Assembly: GCA_036275915.1 (NCBI GenBank)
Contig: DASUCV010000002.1
Span: 62,001 to 126,000 of the forward strand
Source of the DNA: Candidatus Polarisedimenticolaceae bacterium
GTDB lineage: Bacteria; Acidobacteriota; Polarisedimenticolia; Polarisedimenticolales; DASRJG01
DNA: 64,000 nucleotides
Reading direction: 5' to 3'
The position numbers and the translations under genes were made by a program. Shown here in pieces: positions 16,464 through 25,586 of the stretch (its first letter is position 1; each line of letters starts with the position of its first letter). The notes beneath the pieces were generated by a model. It did not search any database. It was not told the DNA's origin and saw nothing but the letters and a program-made list of their open reading frames with translations.

Positions 16464-17659
16464 GCCGCCGGCCTCAGGCGCGCCCCTTCGGTGAGACCGG
16501 AGAGCACGATGCACGCCTCGCGGTTGCACGCCCCGAGCGTGACGTCGACCTCGCCGCCGGCGTCGAGCCGCGCCCGGGGTGTCGGGCCCGCGAAGTCGAG
16601 ACCTTCGCGCGGGGCCAGGAGCACGGCTTCCCGCGGTGGGGGACGGACGTCGACCTTGACCGACATGCCGGGACGCATGCGGACCGAGTCTCCCTGTTCG
16701 AGGTCCACGGTGACGTTGTACGCACGGCGGAGCGAGCGGCCGATCTCTTCCTGAGCGACCGGCGTGATCTCGGCGATCCTTCCCGCGAACGTCCGGTCGG
16801 GGTAGGCGTCGAGGGTGCAGACGACCGGGAGCTGGGGCGCGATCCGTCCGTCGTCGACGTCCGAGAGCTTCGCACGCACCTGCATCTGGTCGAGGTCGGG
16901 AAGGCTGACGATCGGCATGCCGACCCACACCGAGTCGCCGACCTGGAGCTTCCGTCCCTGCCACGGGTGCTCGGCGACGACGAGGATTCCGTCGCGTGGG
17001 GCCTTGAGGACCATGCCGTCCATCGCCGCCGTCGCCGCCTCGAGCTCGCGGCGGGCCTTGCCCTGCGCGATGCGCTTCTGGTGGACCGTCTCGGCGGAGG
17101 AGACCTTCTTGGCCTCGAGATCTTCCTTGGCCTTCTCGAGATCGGTCTTGGCCCGCTCGAGCGCCATCTGGTTCTCCTGCCAGTCCTTCCCGCGCAAGAA
17201 TTCCTCGGGAATTTCCGCCGCGATCCGTGCCTTCTCCGCCGCGATCGCCTTCTGCGCGACCTGGAACTCGGCATCGGCGAGCGCGCCGTCCTGATCGGCC
17301 TGGGCGCGCTCGAGGTCGGCGTCCGCCTGGTCGTATGCGAGCCGCTTCTCGCCGAGGTCGGCCGCGAACGCCGCGGTGTCGAACTCGACGACGCGCTGAC
17401 CCGCCTTGACGATCGTGCCTTCGTCCTCCATCCAGCGGATCGTCGTCTCCCACGAGGGAATGCGCGGAACGACGAGCTGATCGGCGCGGACGGCGTCGAG
17501 CGCGCCGGTGAGGAGGAAGCGGTCCTCGAAGCGCCCGCGTACGACCCGGAGGTCGCCCGGCGCCGCGCGGCGCGCGGCGGACGAGGGATCGGCGTGGCCT
17601 GCCGAGCATCCGGCCGCGAGGGACCCGGCGATCGCCGCGGTCAGCCAGAACCGCTTCAT
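16460..17659 (-). CDS. HlyD-family efflux adaptor lipoprotein (first in tandem)
   Basis: A 399-residue adaptor with a lipoprotein signal (ending LAAGCS at about residue 18), so it is probably lipid-anchored, unlike the next two adaptors. Features include the lipoyl-like half KAGQRVVEFDTAAFAADL, a long coiled-coil hairpin (about residues 105-205), APRDGILVVAEHPWQGRKL and a barrel with RMRPGMSVKVDV. The C-terminus ends with a domain containing two cysteines (LGACNREACIVL). It is the first gene of the minus operon and lies behind a good promoter at 17695-17723. No TolC-type outer-membrane gene is present in the window. Confidence 0.85.
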   Translation of the reverse strand: MKRFWLTAAIAGSLAAGCSAGHADPSSAARRAAPGDLRVVRGRFEDRFLLTGALDAVRADQLVVPRIPSWETTIRWMEDEGTIVKAGQRVVEFDTAAFAADLGEKRLAYDQADADLERAQADQDGALADAEFQVAQKAIAAEKARIAAEIPEEFLRGKDWQENQMALERAKTDLEKAKEDLEAKKVSSAETVHQKRIAQGKARRELEAATAAMDGMVLKAPRDGILVVAEHPWQGRKLQVGDSVWVGMPIVSLPDLDQMQVRAKLSDVDDGRIAPQLPVVCTLDAYPDRTFAGRIAEITPVAQEEIGRSLRRAYNVTVDLEQGDSVRMRPGMSVKVDVRPPPREAVLLAPREGLDFAGPTPRARLDAGGEVDVTLGACNREACIVLSGLTEGARLRPAA

Positions 17660-17694
17660 CCCGTGGATCTCCAGCGCGCGTGTTGCGATGCACG

Positions 17695-17723
17695 AGTATC
17701 CCGAATGCGGGACCGGGCGTCAA
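17695..17723 (-). promoter_or_regulatory. Sigma70-type promoter of the adaptor/permease operon
   Basis: On the minus strand TTGACG (17723-17718) and GATACT (17700-17695) are separated by exactly 17 bases, close to the consensus. Transcription would begin near 17688, about 29 bases before the ATG at 17659. The rest of the 164-base divergent region (17660-17823) holds no gene. The plus-strand operon's promoter was not clear. Confidence 0.6.
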
Positions 17724-17823
17724 ACGGGAGGCCCCCGGAAACGAGACCGGAGGGGAACCCTTTCCCGGGGTCGGACGTATTACGGGCAGGCCTCAGGGCC
17801 TTCACAGGGGAAAGGGAGTCGTC

Positions 17824-18936
17824 ATGGGCAAGATCGTGAAGATCCTCATCGGGTTGGCCCTCCTTGCTTTCGTGGTCGTCGGGGCTTACGCCTGGCTCCA
17901 GAGCAAGGACGGCGCGGATGACGGGATCAAGAAGGTCGAGGTGACGACCGGCTCGATCACCGACAAAGCGGTCGCGGTCGGCAAGATCGAGCCGCGGCTC
18001 AAGTACCACGTCAAGTCCAAGATCTCGGGGATCGTCAAGACGGTCCACGTCCAGGTCGGCGACGCGATCCATGCCGGCGACCCTCTCTTCGACATCGTTC
18101 CCGATCCGACTCCCGCCGAGCGCGTCGAGGCCGAGCGGCGTCTCGAGATGGCGCAGTCCGCCTTCGACCAGGCCGAGCGCGAGATGAACCGCGCGGAACA
18201 GCTCTCGCTCTCCGGGATCCTCTCGAAGGGCGACCACGACATCAAGCAACAGGTGTTCGAGCAGGCAAGGATCCAACTCGCGCAGGCGAAGGACAACCTC
18301 GAGCTGCTCCAGAAGGGCCGCATCCAGGGCGGCGGCGTCGGCATGGAGTCGGTCGTCCGCGCGCCGGCGGCAGGCGTGCTCCTGGAGCGCCTGGCGAATC
18401 CGGGCGATCCGGTCGTGCCGCTCACCTCCTACCAGGCCGGCACCGACCTCGCGACGATCGCCGAGATGAAAGACCTCATCTTCAAGGGTACCGTCGACGA
18501 GATCGACGTGGGCAAGTTGCAAGTCGGCCTCCCGACGCGCCTCCGCATCGGCGCGCTCCCCGACAAGACGGTCACCGGCAAGCTCACCCGCATCGCGCCG
18601 CAGGCGACGGAGAAGGACAACGCGAAGCTCTTCGAGGTCGAGATCGAGCTCGACCCCGGCCAGGAGGCGGTCCTCCGCGCCGGCTACTCGGCGAACGCGG
18701 ACGTCGTCATCAAGGAGAAGAAGGACATCCTCCTCATCCCCGAGCGCGTCATCACGTTCGAGGACGGCGGCAAGAAGGCGTTCGTCGAGATCCCCGGCGG
18801 CTCGCCGAAGGCGCCCGCGAAGAAGGTCGAGATCGCGACCGGCCTGTCCGACGGCTTGAACTGCGAGGTCACCTCGGGCCTCAAGAAGGGAGATCTCGTC
18901 CTCCAGCGGCCTCCCAAGCCCAAGAGCGACTTCTAG
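17824..18936 (+). CDS. MacA-like HlyD-family efflux adaptor
   Basis: A 370-residue periplasmic adaptor with a cleavable or anchoring N-terminal helix (IVKILIGLALLAFVVVGAYAW). Domains in order: barrel-sandwich half (VGDAIHAGDPLFDIVPDP), a helical hairpin at about residues 95-160 with GILSKGDHDIKQQVFEQA, the closing half VVRAPAAGVLLERLANPGD, a beta-barrel (FKGTVDEIDVGKLQVGLP) and a membrane-proximal domain with LLIPERVITFEDGGKKAFV. This architecture matches MacA, which pairs with MacB permeases. A GGGAG-like ribosome site precedes ATG 17824. It opens the plus operon of adaptor, two permeases and ATPase. Confidence 0.9.
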   Translation: MGKIVKILIGLALLAFVVVGAYAWLQSKDGADDGIKKVEVTTGSITDKAVAVGKIEPRLKYHVKSKISGIVKTVHVQVGDAIHAGDPLFDIVPDPTPAERVEAERRLEMAQSAFDQAEREMNRAEQLSLSGILSKGDHDIKQQVFEQARIQLAQAKDNLELLQKGRIQGGGVGMESVVRAPAAGVLLERLANPGDPVVPLTSYQAGTDLATIAEMKDLIFKGTVDEIDVGKLQVGLPTRLRIGALPDKTVTGKLTRIAPQATEKDNAKLFEVEIELDPGQEAVLRAGYSANADVVIKEKKDILLIPERVITFEDGGKKAFVEIPGGSPKAPAKKVEIATGLSDGLNCEVTSGLKKGDLVLQRPPKPKSDF

Positions 18937-18938
18937 CC

Positions 18939-20168
18939 GTGGCGTTCTGGCTCCAGCTCCGCCAGCTCCTCCGCGATCTCCGGTCGCAGAAGATGCGCAC
19001 CTTCATGACGACCTTCGGGATCGTGTGGGGCACGGCGGCGGTGAGCATGCTGCTCGCGTTCGGCCAGGGGCTGCACAAGCAGATGTACAAGGCGTCGGCC
19101 GGCCTCGGCGAGAACATCTGCATCGCGTGGCCCTCGCGGACCTCCCTGACGTTCGAGGGGCTTGGGAAGGGACGCCAGATTCAGCTCGACGAAGACGACA
19201 TGGAGCTGATCCGCCTGAAGGCGGACAACCTCGACGCGCTGTCGAGCGAATACGAGAGCTCGTTCAAGCTGATCTACGAAAAGAAGGCGATGGCGGTCGA
19301 CGTCCACGGCGTCACCCCCGTGTTCGCGTCGATGCGGACGATCGTGCCGAAGGACGGCGGGCGCTGGATCAATCGGCCCGACTGGGACGGCCGGCGGCGC
19401 GTCGCGTTCCTCGGGAACGATCTCGCCGAGACGGTCTTCGGCCCGACCGACCCGGTCGGGAAAACGATCCGCCTGAACGGCTCGCCGTTCCTCGTCATCG
19501 GCGTGATGGTCAAGAAGCCCCAGGACTCGAGCTACAGCGGGCGCGACAAGGACAACGTCTTCATCCCCGGCACGACGATGCGGGCGCTCACGGGCGCCAA
19601 GTACGTCGACGAGTTCCTCTTCAAGGCGAAGAAGGCGAATCAGACCGAAGCGCTGAAGGCCCAGGTCCTCGAGATCGCCGCCGGAAAGCACCGGTTCGAC
19701 CCGAAGGACAAAGAGGCGATCGGGATCTGGGATACGACCGACAATTTCAAGTTTCTCGACACGTTCGGAATTGCGTTCAGCAGCTTCCTCGGGATCGTCG
19801 GCTCGCTCACGCTCGTCGTCGGCGGGATCGGCGTGTCGAACATCATGAACGTCGTCGTCGAGGAGCGGACACGCGAGATCGGCATCAAGATGGCGCTCGG
19901 CGCTCGGCCGGGATCGATCCTGCTCCAGTTCCTGCTCGAGACCCTCCTCATCACCGGGATCGGGGGCGCGATCGGGCTCGGCATCACGTTCGGCATCTGC
20001 GCTGCGTTTCCCGCCCTCGGGTTCACGGACTACGTCGGCGATCCGGTCGTCTCACCGTTCATCGCCGCGATCACGGCGGGCCTGCTCGGGACGATCGGTC
20101 TCCTCGCCGGCTACTTCCCGGCTCGCGACGCGGCGCGGCTCGACCCCGTCGTCGCGATGAAGCTCTAG
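18939..20168 (+). CDS. MacB-type ABC transporter permease
   Basis: A 409-residue permease of the MacB/FtsX class, without a fused ATPase. An N-terminal helix includes TTFGIVWGTAAVSMLLAFGQ. The periplasmic domain follows, and then GGIGVSNIMNVVVEERTREIGIKMALGA, the characteristic segment between the later helices, and a C-terminal GYFPARDAARLDPVVAMKL. The GTG start lies 2 bases after the adaptor stop. Together with the next permease it would form the two-permease core of an efflux or lipoprotein-type exporter. The pair are paralogues of each other (both begin with an arginine-rich loop and a GQGL motif). Confidence 0.9.
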   Translation: MAFWLQLRQLLRDLRSQKMRTFMTTFGIVWGTAAVSMLLAFGQGLHKQMYKASAGLGENICIAWPSRTSLTFEGLGKGRQIQLDEDDMELIRLKADNLDALSSEYESSFKLIYEKKAMAVDVHGVTPVFASMRTIVPKDGGRWINRPDWDGRRRVAFLGNDLAETVFGPTDPVGKTIRLNGSPFLVIGVMVKKPQDSSYSGRDKDNVFIPGTTMRALTGAKYVDEFLFKAKKANQTEALKAQVLEIAAGKHRFDPKDKEAIGIWDTTDNFKFLDTFGIAFSSFLGIVGSLTLVVGGIGVSNIMNVVVEERTREIGIKMALGARPGSILLQFLLETLLITGIGGAIGLGITFGICAAFPALGFTDYVGDPVVSPFIAAITAGLLGTIGLLAGYFPARDAARLDPVVAMKL

Positions 20169-20180
20169 GAGGAGACCGGC

Positions 20181-21431
20181 ATGCGCGGCGCGTCGGTCAT
20201 CTTCAATCTCTTCCTCGCGTCCTCGCGGCTCCAGCGCAAGCGCGCCGTTCTGACGATTGCGTCGATCGCGTGGGGGTCGGTGGCGCTCCTCCTGCTGCTC
20301 GCGTTCGGGCAGGGGCTGAAGAACCAGATCTCCACCGCCAACCGCGGGATGGGAACCAGCATCGCGGTGATCTGGCCCTCCGAGACCACGAAGGCGTGGC
20401 AAGGGCTTCCTCCCGGGCGCTCGATCCGCTTCCTTCCCGAGGACGTCGCGCTCATCAAGGAGCGCGTGCCGCTCCTGAACGGCGCGATCGGCGAATTCGT
20501 CACCTGGAGCGCCAACTTCACCTACGGGAAGAAGACGGTCAACGCGCAGCTCGTCGGGACCGACGTCGCCTACGGCGATCTCAGGAACCACGTGCCGAAG
20601 CCGGGCGGCCGGTTCATCAACGACGACGACGTCGAGCTCAGGCGCCGGGTCGTCTTCCTCGGCGACGAGCTCGCCCACGACATCTTCGGCGACTCGGATC
20701 CGGTCGGGAAGGAGCTCCTCATCAACACGGTGCCGTATACGGTGATCGGCGTGCTCGAGAAGCGCCTCCAGATGGGGACGTACGGCGGTCCGGACAAGAA
20801 CCACGCGGTGATCCCGACCACGGCGTTCCAGGCGCAGATCGGCAAGAAGTACCTGTCGAACATGGTCGTGCGCGCCTCCGATCCGAAGATGATGAAGACC
20901 GCCCTCGCCGATCTCCGCAAGACGATGGCGGCGAAGTACACCTTCGATCCCGACGACGACCGGGCGATCCGCAACTGGGACACGGTCGAGGGCCAGAAGG
21001 TCATGGGGAACATCCTCCTCGGCATCCAGATGTTCCTCGGGATCATCGGGGGCCTGACGCTCATGATCGGCGGCGTCGGCGTCGCGAACATCATGTACGC
21101 GACCATCAAGGAGAGGACGCGCGAGATCGGCGTGAAGATGGCGCTCGGCGCGCGCGCCTCGTGGATCACGGGGCCGCTGCTCCTCGAGGGATTCGCCTAC
21201 ACGGTCGTCGGAGGCCTGCTCGGCCTCCTCGTCGCGACGTCGATCATCATCGCGCTCGGCTTCGTGCCGATGAACAACGAGGCGCTCCAGTTCCTCGGCA
21301 AGCCGACGCTCTCCCCCGCCGTCGGGGTGATCTCTGCGGCGATCCTCGGGACGATCGGCCTCGTCGCCGCCTACTTCCCCGCGCGCCGCGCCGCGAGAAT
21401 CGATCCCGCGCAGACCCTGCGCTACGAGTGA
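20181..21431 (+). CDS. MacB-type ABC transporter permease
   Basis: A 416-residue second permease. It has an N-terminal helix (LTIASIAWGSVALLLLLAFGQ), a large periplasmic region (about residues 45-275), and GGVGVANIMYATIKERTREIGVKMALGA before the last two helices, ending AAYFPARRAARIDPAQTLRYE. A GGAGGAG-like sequence lies just before ATG 20181, and the stop is 7 bases from the ATPase start. Separate permease and ATPase genes with two different permeases recall Lol/BceAB-style organisation as well as MacB; the adaptor in front favours a tripartite exporter. The substrate is unknown. Confidence 0.9.
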   Translation: MRGASVIFNLFLASSRLQRKRAVLTIASIAWGSVALLLLLAFGQGLKNQISTANRGMGTSIAVIWPSETTKAWQGLPPGRSIRFLPEDVALIKERVPLLNGAIGEFVTWSANFTYGKKTVNAQLVGTDVAYGDLRNHVPKPGGRFINDDDVELRRRVVFLGDELAHDIFGDSDPVGKELLINTVPYTVIGVLEKRLQMGTYGGPDKNHAVIPTTAFQAQIGKKYLSNMVVRASDPKMMKTALADLRKTMAAKYTFDPDDDRAIRNWDTVEGQKVMGNILLGIQMFLGIIGGLTLMIGGVGVANIMYATIKERTREIGVKMALGARASWITGPLLLEGFAYTVVGGLLGLLVATSIIIALGFVPMNNEALQFLGKPTLSPAVGVISAAILGTIGLVAAYFPARRAARIDPAQTLRYE

Positions 21432-21438
21432 GGACGCG

Positions 21439-22176
21439 ATGAACCTGAGCCTGGTCCGCCCCGACTCCTCCCTCTCGCCGGCCGCGACGCCCGCCGCCGA
21501 CGTCATCGCGATGGCCGGGATCCGCAAGGTCTACGACACCGGCAAGGTGCGCGTCGAGGCGCTCAAGGGCGTCGATCTCCGCATCGGCACGGGCGAGTTC
21601 GTCGCGATCGTCGGCCCGTCCGGCTCCGGGAAGTCGACCCTCATGAACCTCGTCGGCTGCCTCGACACGCCGAGCGGCGGGACCTACCTGCTCCGCGGCA
21701 AAGAGGTCGCCGGGCTCGACAAGAACGAGCTCGCCAGGATCCGCAACGAGCGGGTCGGGTTCGTCTTCCAGAACTTCAACCTGCTTCCGCAGATCACCGC
21801 CTTCGAGAACGTCGAGATGCCGCTCATGTTCGGCGGCGTCGCGCGCAAGGAGCGGAAGGAGCGCGTCCGCGCGCTCCTGGACAAGGTCGGCCTCTCCGAG
21901 CGCATGGAGCATCGCCCCACCGAGCTTTCGGGCGGGCAGATGCAGCGCGTCGCCGTCGCGCGCGCCCTCGCGATGAACCCGGACATCGTGCTCGCCGACG
22001 AGCCGACGGGGAACCTCGATACCTCCTCGGGCGGCGACGTCATGTCGCTCTTCGAGGAGCTGTGGCATCAGGGCCGGACCCTCATCGTGATCACCCACGA
22101 CCAGGCGCTCGCGCGCCGAGCGGGCCGCGTCGTCGAGATCCGGGACGGCGCAATCGTTCGCGACACCGCCGCCTAG
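21439..22176 (+). CDS. MacB/LolD-type ABC transporter ATPase
   Basis: A 245-residue ATP-binding subunit. It contains Walker A GPSGSGKST, Q-loop FVFQNFNLLPQ, signature LSGGQMQR, Walker B VLADEPTGNLD and the switch histidine in VITHDQ. The TGNLD Walker B ending and the overall length match the MacB/LolD/FtsE group. The first 25 residues before the domain are a short non-conserved extension. It closes the plus operon, and since the divergent adaptor operon has a permease but no ATPase, this subunit may energise both systems. That sharing is an inference. Confidence 0.93.
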   Translation: MNLSLVRPDSSLSPAATPAADVIAMAGIRKVYDTGKVRVEALKGVDLRIGTGEFVAIVGPSGSGKSTLMNLVGCLDTPSGGTYLLRGKEVAGLDKNELARIRNERVGFVFQNFNLLPQITAFENVEMPLMFGGVARKERKERVRALLDKVGLSERMEHRPTELSGGQMQRVAVARALAMNPDIVLADEPTGNLDTSSGGDVMSLFEELWHQGRTLIVITHDQALARRAGRVVEIRDGAIVRDTAA

Positions 22177-22180
22177 CCGT

Positions 22181-22186
22181 TAGACT
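22181..22186 (+). promoter_or_regulatory. -10 box TAGACT, leaderless-type spacing
   Basis: TAGACT ends 6 bases before the GTG at 22193, which would make the transcript start at the start codon. There is no ribosome binding site in the 16-base gap after the ATPase stop. Confidence 0.4.
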
Positions 22187-22192
22187 GCCGGT

Positions 22193-23641
22193 GTGCGACG
22201 GAGCCTCGCCCCTGTCCTGATCGCGGCTCTCCTCTCCCCGGCCGCCCTCGCCGGGACGGCCAATCAGGTCCGGAAGGATGCCTTCCGGCTCCTGAACGAG
22301 GGGGTGGCCGCCTACAACCGCGGCGCCTTCCGTGACGCGATCCCTCCGCTCCAGCAGGCCGCGACGATGAGCCTGAACTCTTTCCGCGCCCACTATTTCC
22401 TCGGCTTGGCGCTCGCGGGCGACCGGCGTTACTCCGAAGCGGTCGAGAGCTACCGGGTCGCGCTCGATCTCGACCCGAGCCATCTCCAGGCCAACGTCTC
22501 CATGGCCGACGCCTGGCTCGCCCAGGGCGACGCCGACGAGGGAAGCCCCTACTACGCCCGCGCCTTGAAGCTCCGTGCCGAGTACGCGCCGGCGCTCGAC
22601 GGCCAAGGACGCGTGGCGCAGGCGCAGGCCGACGACGACAAGGCGATCGCGATGTTCACGCGTGCGATCGCGAGCGACAAGGGGTACGCGCAGGCGTACA
22701 TGGACCTCGGCGACCTCTACCTCCGCCAGAACCGTCTCGACGACGCCGTGAAGCTCCTCATCGAGGCGGTGTCCGTGCGGCCGGACTACACCCCCGCGCT
22801 CAACCGGCTCGCGACCGCCTACGGGATGCTCGGCTTCACGAACGAGGCGGTCGCGACGATCAGGAAGGCGATCGACCTCGAGCCGAAGAATCCGGAGCAT
22901 CACGCGACGCTCGGCGAGGTCCTCCTGCGCATGGGGGTCACAACCGGCGCCGAGGCCGCCTTCAGGGAGGCGATCGCGATCGACCCGGCGCAGCCGAGGG
23001 CGTGGGCGGGTCTCGCCGAGCTCGCGCGCCGTCGCGGCGACTATCCGGGAGCCATCGGAGACCTCGACACGGCGCTCGCCGACTCCCGCCTCGACCACCG
23101 GACAAAGAACGACCTCACCGCCAAACGCGCGGCGATCGTCGCGGAGTCCGAGAAGGCGGGTGCGCTCGAGGCGAAAGTCGCCTCACCGGAGGCGACGTGG
23201 GCCGACAAGCTCGCGCTCGCCGAGGTCGAGGCGGGGCGCGAGCACTGGGACCGCGCCGCCGATCTCATGATCGCGGCCGAGGCGCCGGACGCGCCGAGCG
23301 AGCGGCGCGCCTACTACCTCTTCCGCGCCGGCCGCTTCAAGGACGCCCACGCCGCCTACGCGCGGCTCGCCCAGGCCGCACCGAGCGCCGATCTCGAGGT
23401 GAACGCGGGCGCCGCGCTCGCCCGCCTCGGCGACGACGCCCACGCCAAGGAAGCCTACGATCGCGCGCTAGCGATCGACCCGGCGAACGCGCAAGCTCAG
23501 ATGTACCGCGCGAATGCGCTCCTCCGCCTCGGGGACACCGCGGCCGCCACCGCCGCCTATCAGGCGTTCCTCGCCGCGCATCCGACGGGCGATGGGTCCG
23601 AACAGGTCAAGCGCGTTCTCGAGCAGCTGGGCAAGCGATGA
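22193..23641 (+). CDS. Secreted tetratricopeptide-repeat protein
   Basis: A 482-residue protein made almost entirely of TPR units after an N-terminal signal peptide (LAPVLIAALLSPAALAGTAN). About a dozen 34-residue repeats are visible, with the usual pattern of A at position 8/20 and P near 32, for example FLGLALAGDRRYSEAVESYRV and AYMDLGDLYLRQNRLDDAVK. The gap between repeats at about residues 300-360 is less regular. TPR arrays mediate protein-protein contacts; no partner is evident. The stop overlaps the VWFA gene start (ATGA), so the two are probably co-translated. Confidence 0.88.
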   Translation: MRRSLAPVLIAALLSPAALAGTANQVRKDAFRLLNEGVAAYNRGAFRDAIPPLQQAATMSLNSFRAHYFLGLALAGDRRYSEAVESYRVALDLDPSHLQANVSMADAWLAQGDADEGSPYYARALKLRAEYAPALDGQGRVAQAQADDDKAIAMFTRAIASDKGYAQAYMDLGDLYLRQNRLDDAVKLLIEAVSVRPDYTPALNRLATAYGMLGFTNEAVATIRKAIDLEPKNPEHHATLGEVLLRMGVTTGAEAAFREAIAIDPAQPRAWAGLAELARRRGDYPGAIGDLDTALADSRLDHRTKNDLTAKRAAIVAESEKAGALEAKVASPEATWADKLALAEVEAGREHWDRAADLMIAAEAPDAPSERRAYYLFRAGRFKDAHAAYARLAQAAPSADLEVNAGAALARLGDDAHAKEAYDRALAIDPANAQAQMYRANALLRLGDTAAATAAYQAFLAAHPTGDGSEQVKRVLEQLGKR

Positions 23642-24816
23642 AGAGGATCCTCGCCGCTTTGCTCCTGATCGCCTCCGCCGCGTTTGCGCAGGACGCGGCG
23701 CAGCGCAAAGGGTTCTCGATCCACATCACCTCGCCGCCGGAGAACGACTTCGTCGTCGGCAAGACGAAGATCCACGCCGAAGTCAAGGCCGACGATCCCG
23801 GGGACATCGACCGCGTCGAGTTCCTCGTCAAGGACAAGGTCATCTTCGTCGACCGCGAGCCGCCGTACGAGTGCGTCTACGACTTCGGTGAGGAGAGCAA
23901 GGCCTGGGTCATCCGCGCCGTCGCCTACCACCGCGAAGGGTTCTCGGTCTCGGACGTCGTCGTGACCCGCAAGATCATGGTCGAGTCGTTCGAGGAGGTG
24001 AACCGCGTCATCCTCTGGGTCACGGTCACCGACAAGTCGGACCGCCTCGTCGGCGAGCTGGACAAGTCGAGCTTCAAGGTCTTCGAAGACGGCACGCAGC
24101 AGACGATCCAGGAGTTCACCCTCGAGGACCGGCCGATCACGATGGCGATCGTCCTCGACAGCTCCGGGTCGATGCGCGATTCGATGCCGGAGGTCCACGA
24201 GGCGGCGGCGCAGTTCGTCGGAACGCTGCGCGCGCAGGACCGCGCGCTCGTCATCGATTTCGACGACAAGGTCTTCCTGCTCCAGGACCTGACGTCCGAC
24301 CAGGTCGCGCTCAAGGAGTCGGTGACGTCGACCGAAGCGCTCGGCTCGACCGCGCTCTACGACGCGATCCACGCGGCGTTCCGCAAGCTCGCCGGCATCG
24401 AAGGACGGAAGGCGATCGTCCTCTTGACCGACGGCGACGACACCTCGAGCCAGTTCGGCTACGCGCGTGTCCTCGAGGAGGCGAAGGCGCAAAACGTCCT
24501 GATTTACGCGATCGGCCTCGGCGACGCGAAGAAGAGCGTCCTCAAGGAATTCTCCGACATGACCGGCGGGCGTCCGTTCTTCGTCGGCAAGGCGAAGGAT
24601 CTCAACGAGGTCTACCAGAAAATCGCCGAGGAGCTGCGGCGCCAGTACTACATCTCGTACTCGACGAACAACAAGACCTGGGACGGCCGCTTCATCAAGG
24701 TCGAGGTCAAGGCGACGAATCCGGATTGGTCGGTGCGCGCGCGGCGCGGTTACTTCGCCGTGAAGGGGTCGCCGCCGCCGGGAACGCTGCTCGAGCCGGG
24801 CAAGAAAAAGAAGTAG
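23638..24816 (+). CDS. VWFA-related protein of the Acidobacteria type
   Basis: A 392-residue secreted protein. The signal peptide is MKRILAALLLIASAAFAQ. An Ig-like region (about residues 25-115, with ITSPPENDFVVGKTKIHAEV) is followed by VFEDGTQQTIQEF, typical of the family, and a von Willebrand factor A domain from about residue 168. The metal site DSSGS (D174) and the later LLTDGDD are intact. The C-terminal part ends with YYISYSTNNKTWDGRFIKVEV and RRGYFAVKG, a signature of the VWFA-related family expanded in Acidobacteria. Its function is not established. It overlaps the TPR gene at its start and abuts the convergent gene at its end with no gap. This protein is the best taxonomic hint in the window. 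Confidence 0.9.
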   Translation: MKRILAALLLIASAAFAQDAAQRKGFSIHITSPPENDFVVGKTKIHAEVKADDPGDIDRVEFLVKDKVIFVDREPPYECVYDFGEESKAWVIRAVAYHREGFSVSDVVVTRKIMVESFEEVNRVILWVTVTDKSDRLVGELDKSSFKVFEDGTQQTIQEFTLEDRPITMAIVLDSSGSMRDSMPEVHEAAAQFVGTLRAQDRALVIDFDDKVFLLQDLTSDQVALKESVTSTEALGSTALYDAIHAAFRKLAGIEGRKAIVLLTDGDDTSSQFGYARVLEEAKAQNVLIYAIGLGDAKKSVLKEFSDMTGGRPFFVGKAKDLNEVYQKIAEELRRQYYISYSTNNKTWDGRFIKVEVKATNPDWSVRARRGYFAVKGSPPPGTLLEPGKKKK

Positions 24817-25563
24817 CTAGTTCTTCGGCGGTACCGCTTCTTCCGGAACGATCAGATCCTCCGCAGGAGGTTGATAGTTCGCCGGTTGCTGTGCGAGCGC
24901 CGCTTCCAGCACGACGTCCCCCGACAGATCGAGGTCCGCGCGCAGCGGGAGCAGTCCCGCGCCCTGAAGCTCGATGCGCCATCGTCCGGCCTTGAGCCCG
25001 GGGAAGACGAAGCCGCCGCTCGCGTCGGTGAGCGCGAGCTTCGGGTCGTCTTCGGCGTCGGGGCGGACGAGGCGCGCGTGGACCTCGGCGATCGGCGCGC
25101 CGCCGGAGATGCGCACGTGGCCTGCCAGGCCGGCGTCGCCGTCGGCGGCGTCGGCCGGGGCGATCGAGGCGGCGCCCGGAGCGAGAACGACCTCGACGAC
25201 GGCGCGGAATGGAGCGCGCACGATGATGCCGGTCTTCACCTGGGTGACGTAGCCCTCGCGACGCACCTCGGCGCGGTAAGTGCCGTCGGGCACGCCGTCG
25301 AATCCGAAGGCGCCGGTGGCGCCGGTCGTCGCGGCGTAGAGCGGCGACGAGGCTTTCTCGGGCCGCATGAGCACGACGGCGCCGACCGAGGGGAAGTGGC
25401 GGCCGTACGAGATGGCCCCGCGGATCTGGCCCGCCGGGTGCGCCGGGGTGGTCGGGGTCGCCGGTGTGGCCGGAGCGACCGCATCGGCTGCCCCGCCCGC
25501 TACGAGCCACGACCAGATGAAAAGGATGCTCAGCGTTCTGGGAACCGCGGAACCGGCGCTCAT
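24817..25563 (-). CDS. Secreted carboxypeptidase-regulatory-like domain protein
   Basis: A 248-residue exported protein. After a signal-like segment (LSILFIWSWLVAGGAADA) comes a Pro/Thr/Ala-rich linker and then two carboxypeptidase-regulatory (Ig-like, prealbumin-like) beta-domains: about residues 45-130 (GAFGFDGVPDGTYRAEVRREGY) and 145-225 (ASGGFVFPGLKAGRWRIELQG). The C-terminus is acidic and proline-rich. Such domains usually decorate cell-surface or TonB-linked proteins, but no catalytic or barrel part is present here. The stop codon TAG is adjacent to the VWFA gene's TAG in a convergent pair. Confidence 0.75.
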   Translation of the reverse strand: MSAGSAVPRTLSILFIWSWLVAGGAADAVAPATPATPTTPAHPAGQIRGAISYGRHFPSVGAVVLMRPEKASSPLYAATTGATGAFGFDGVPDGTYRAEVRREGYVTQVKTGIIVRAPFRAVVEVVLAPGAASIAPADAADGDAGLAGHVRISGGAPIAEVHARLVRPDAEDDPKLALTDASGGFVFPGLKAGRWRIELQGAGLLPLRADLDLSGDVVLEAALAQQPANYQPPAEDLIVPEEAVPPKN

Positions 25564-25586
25564 GCGCCGATTATGCGGGTCCGCGT

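Noticed and set aside
12740-22176. A complete RND efflux pump
   Set aside because: The adaptors are HlyD-like, but the inner-membrane parts are MacB/FtsX permeases and an ABC ATPase; no 1000-residue RND protein is present.
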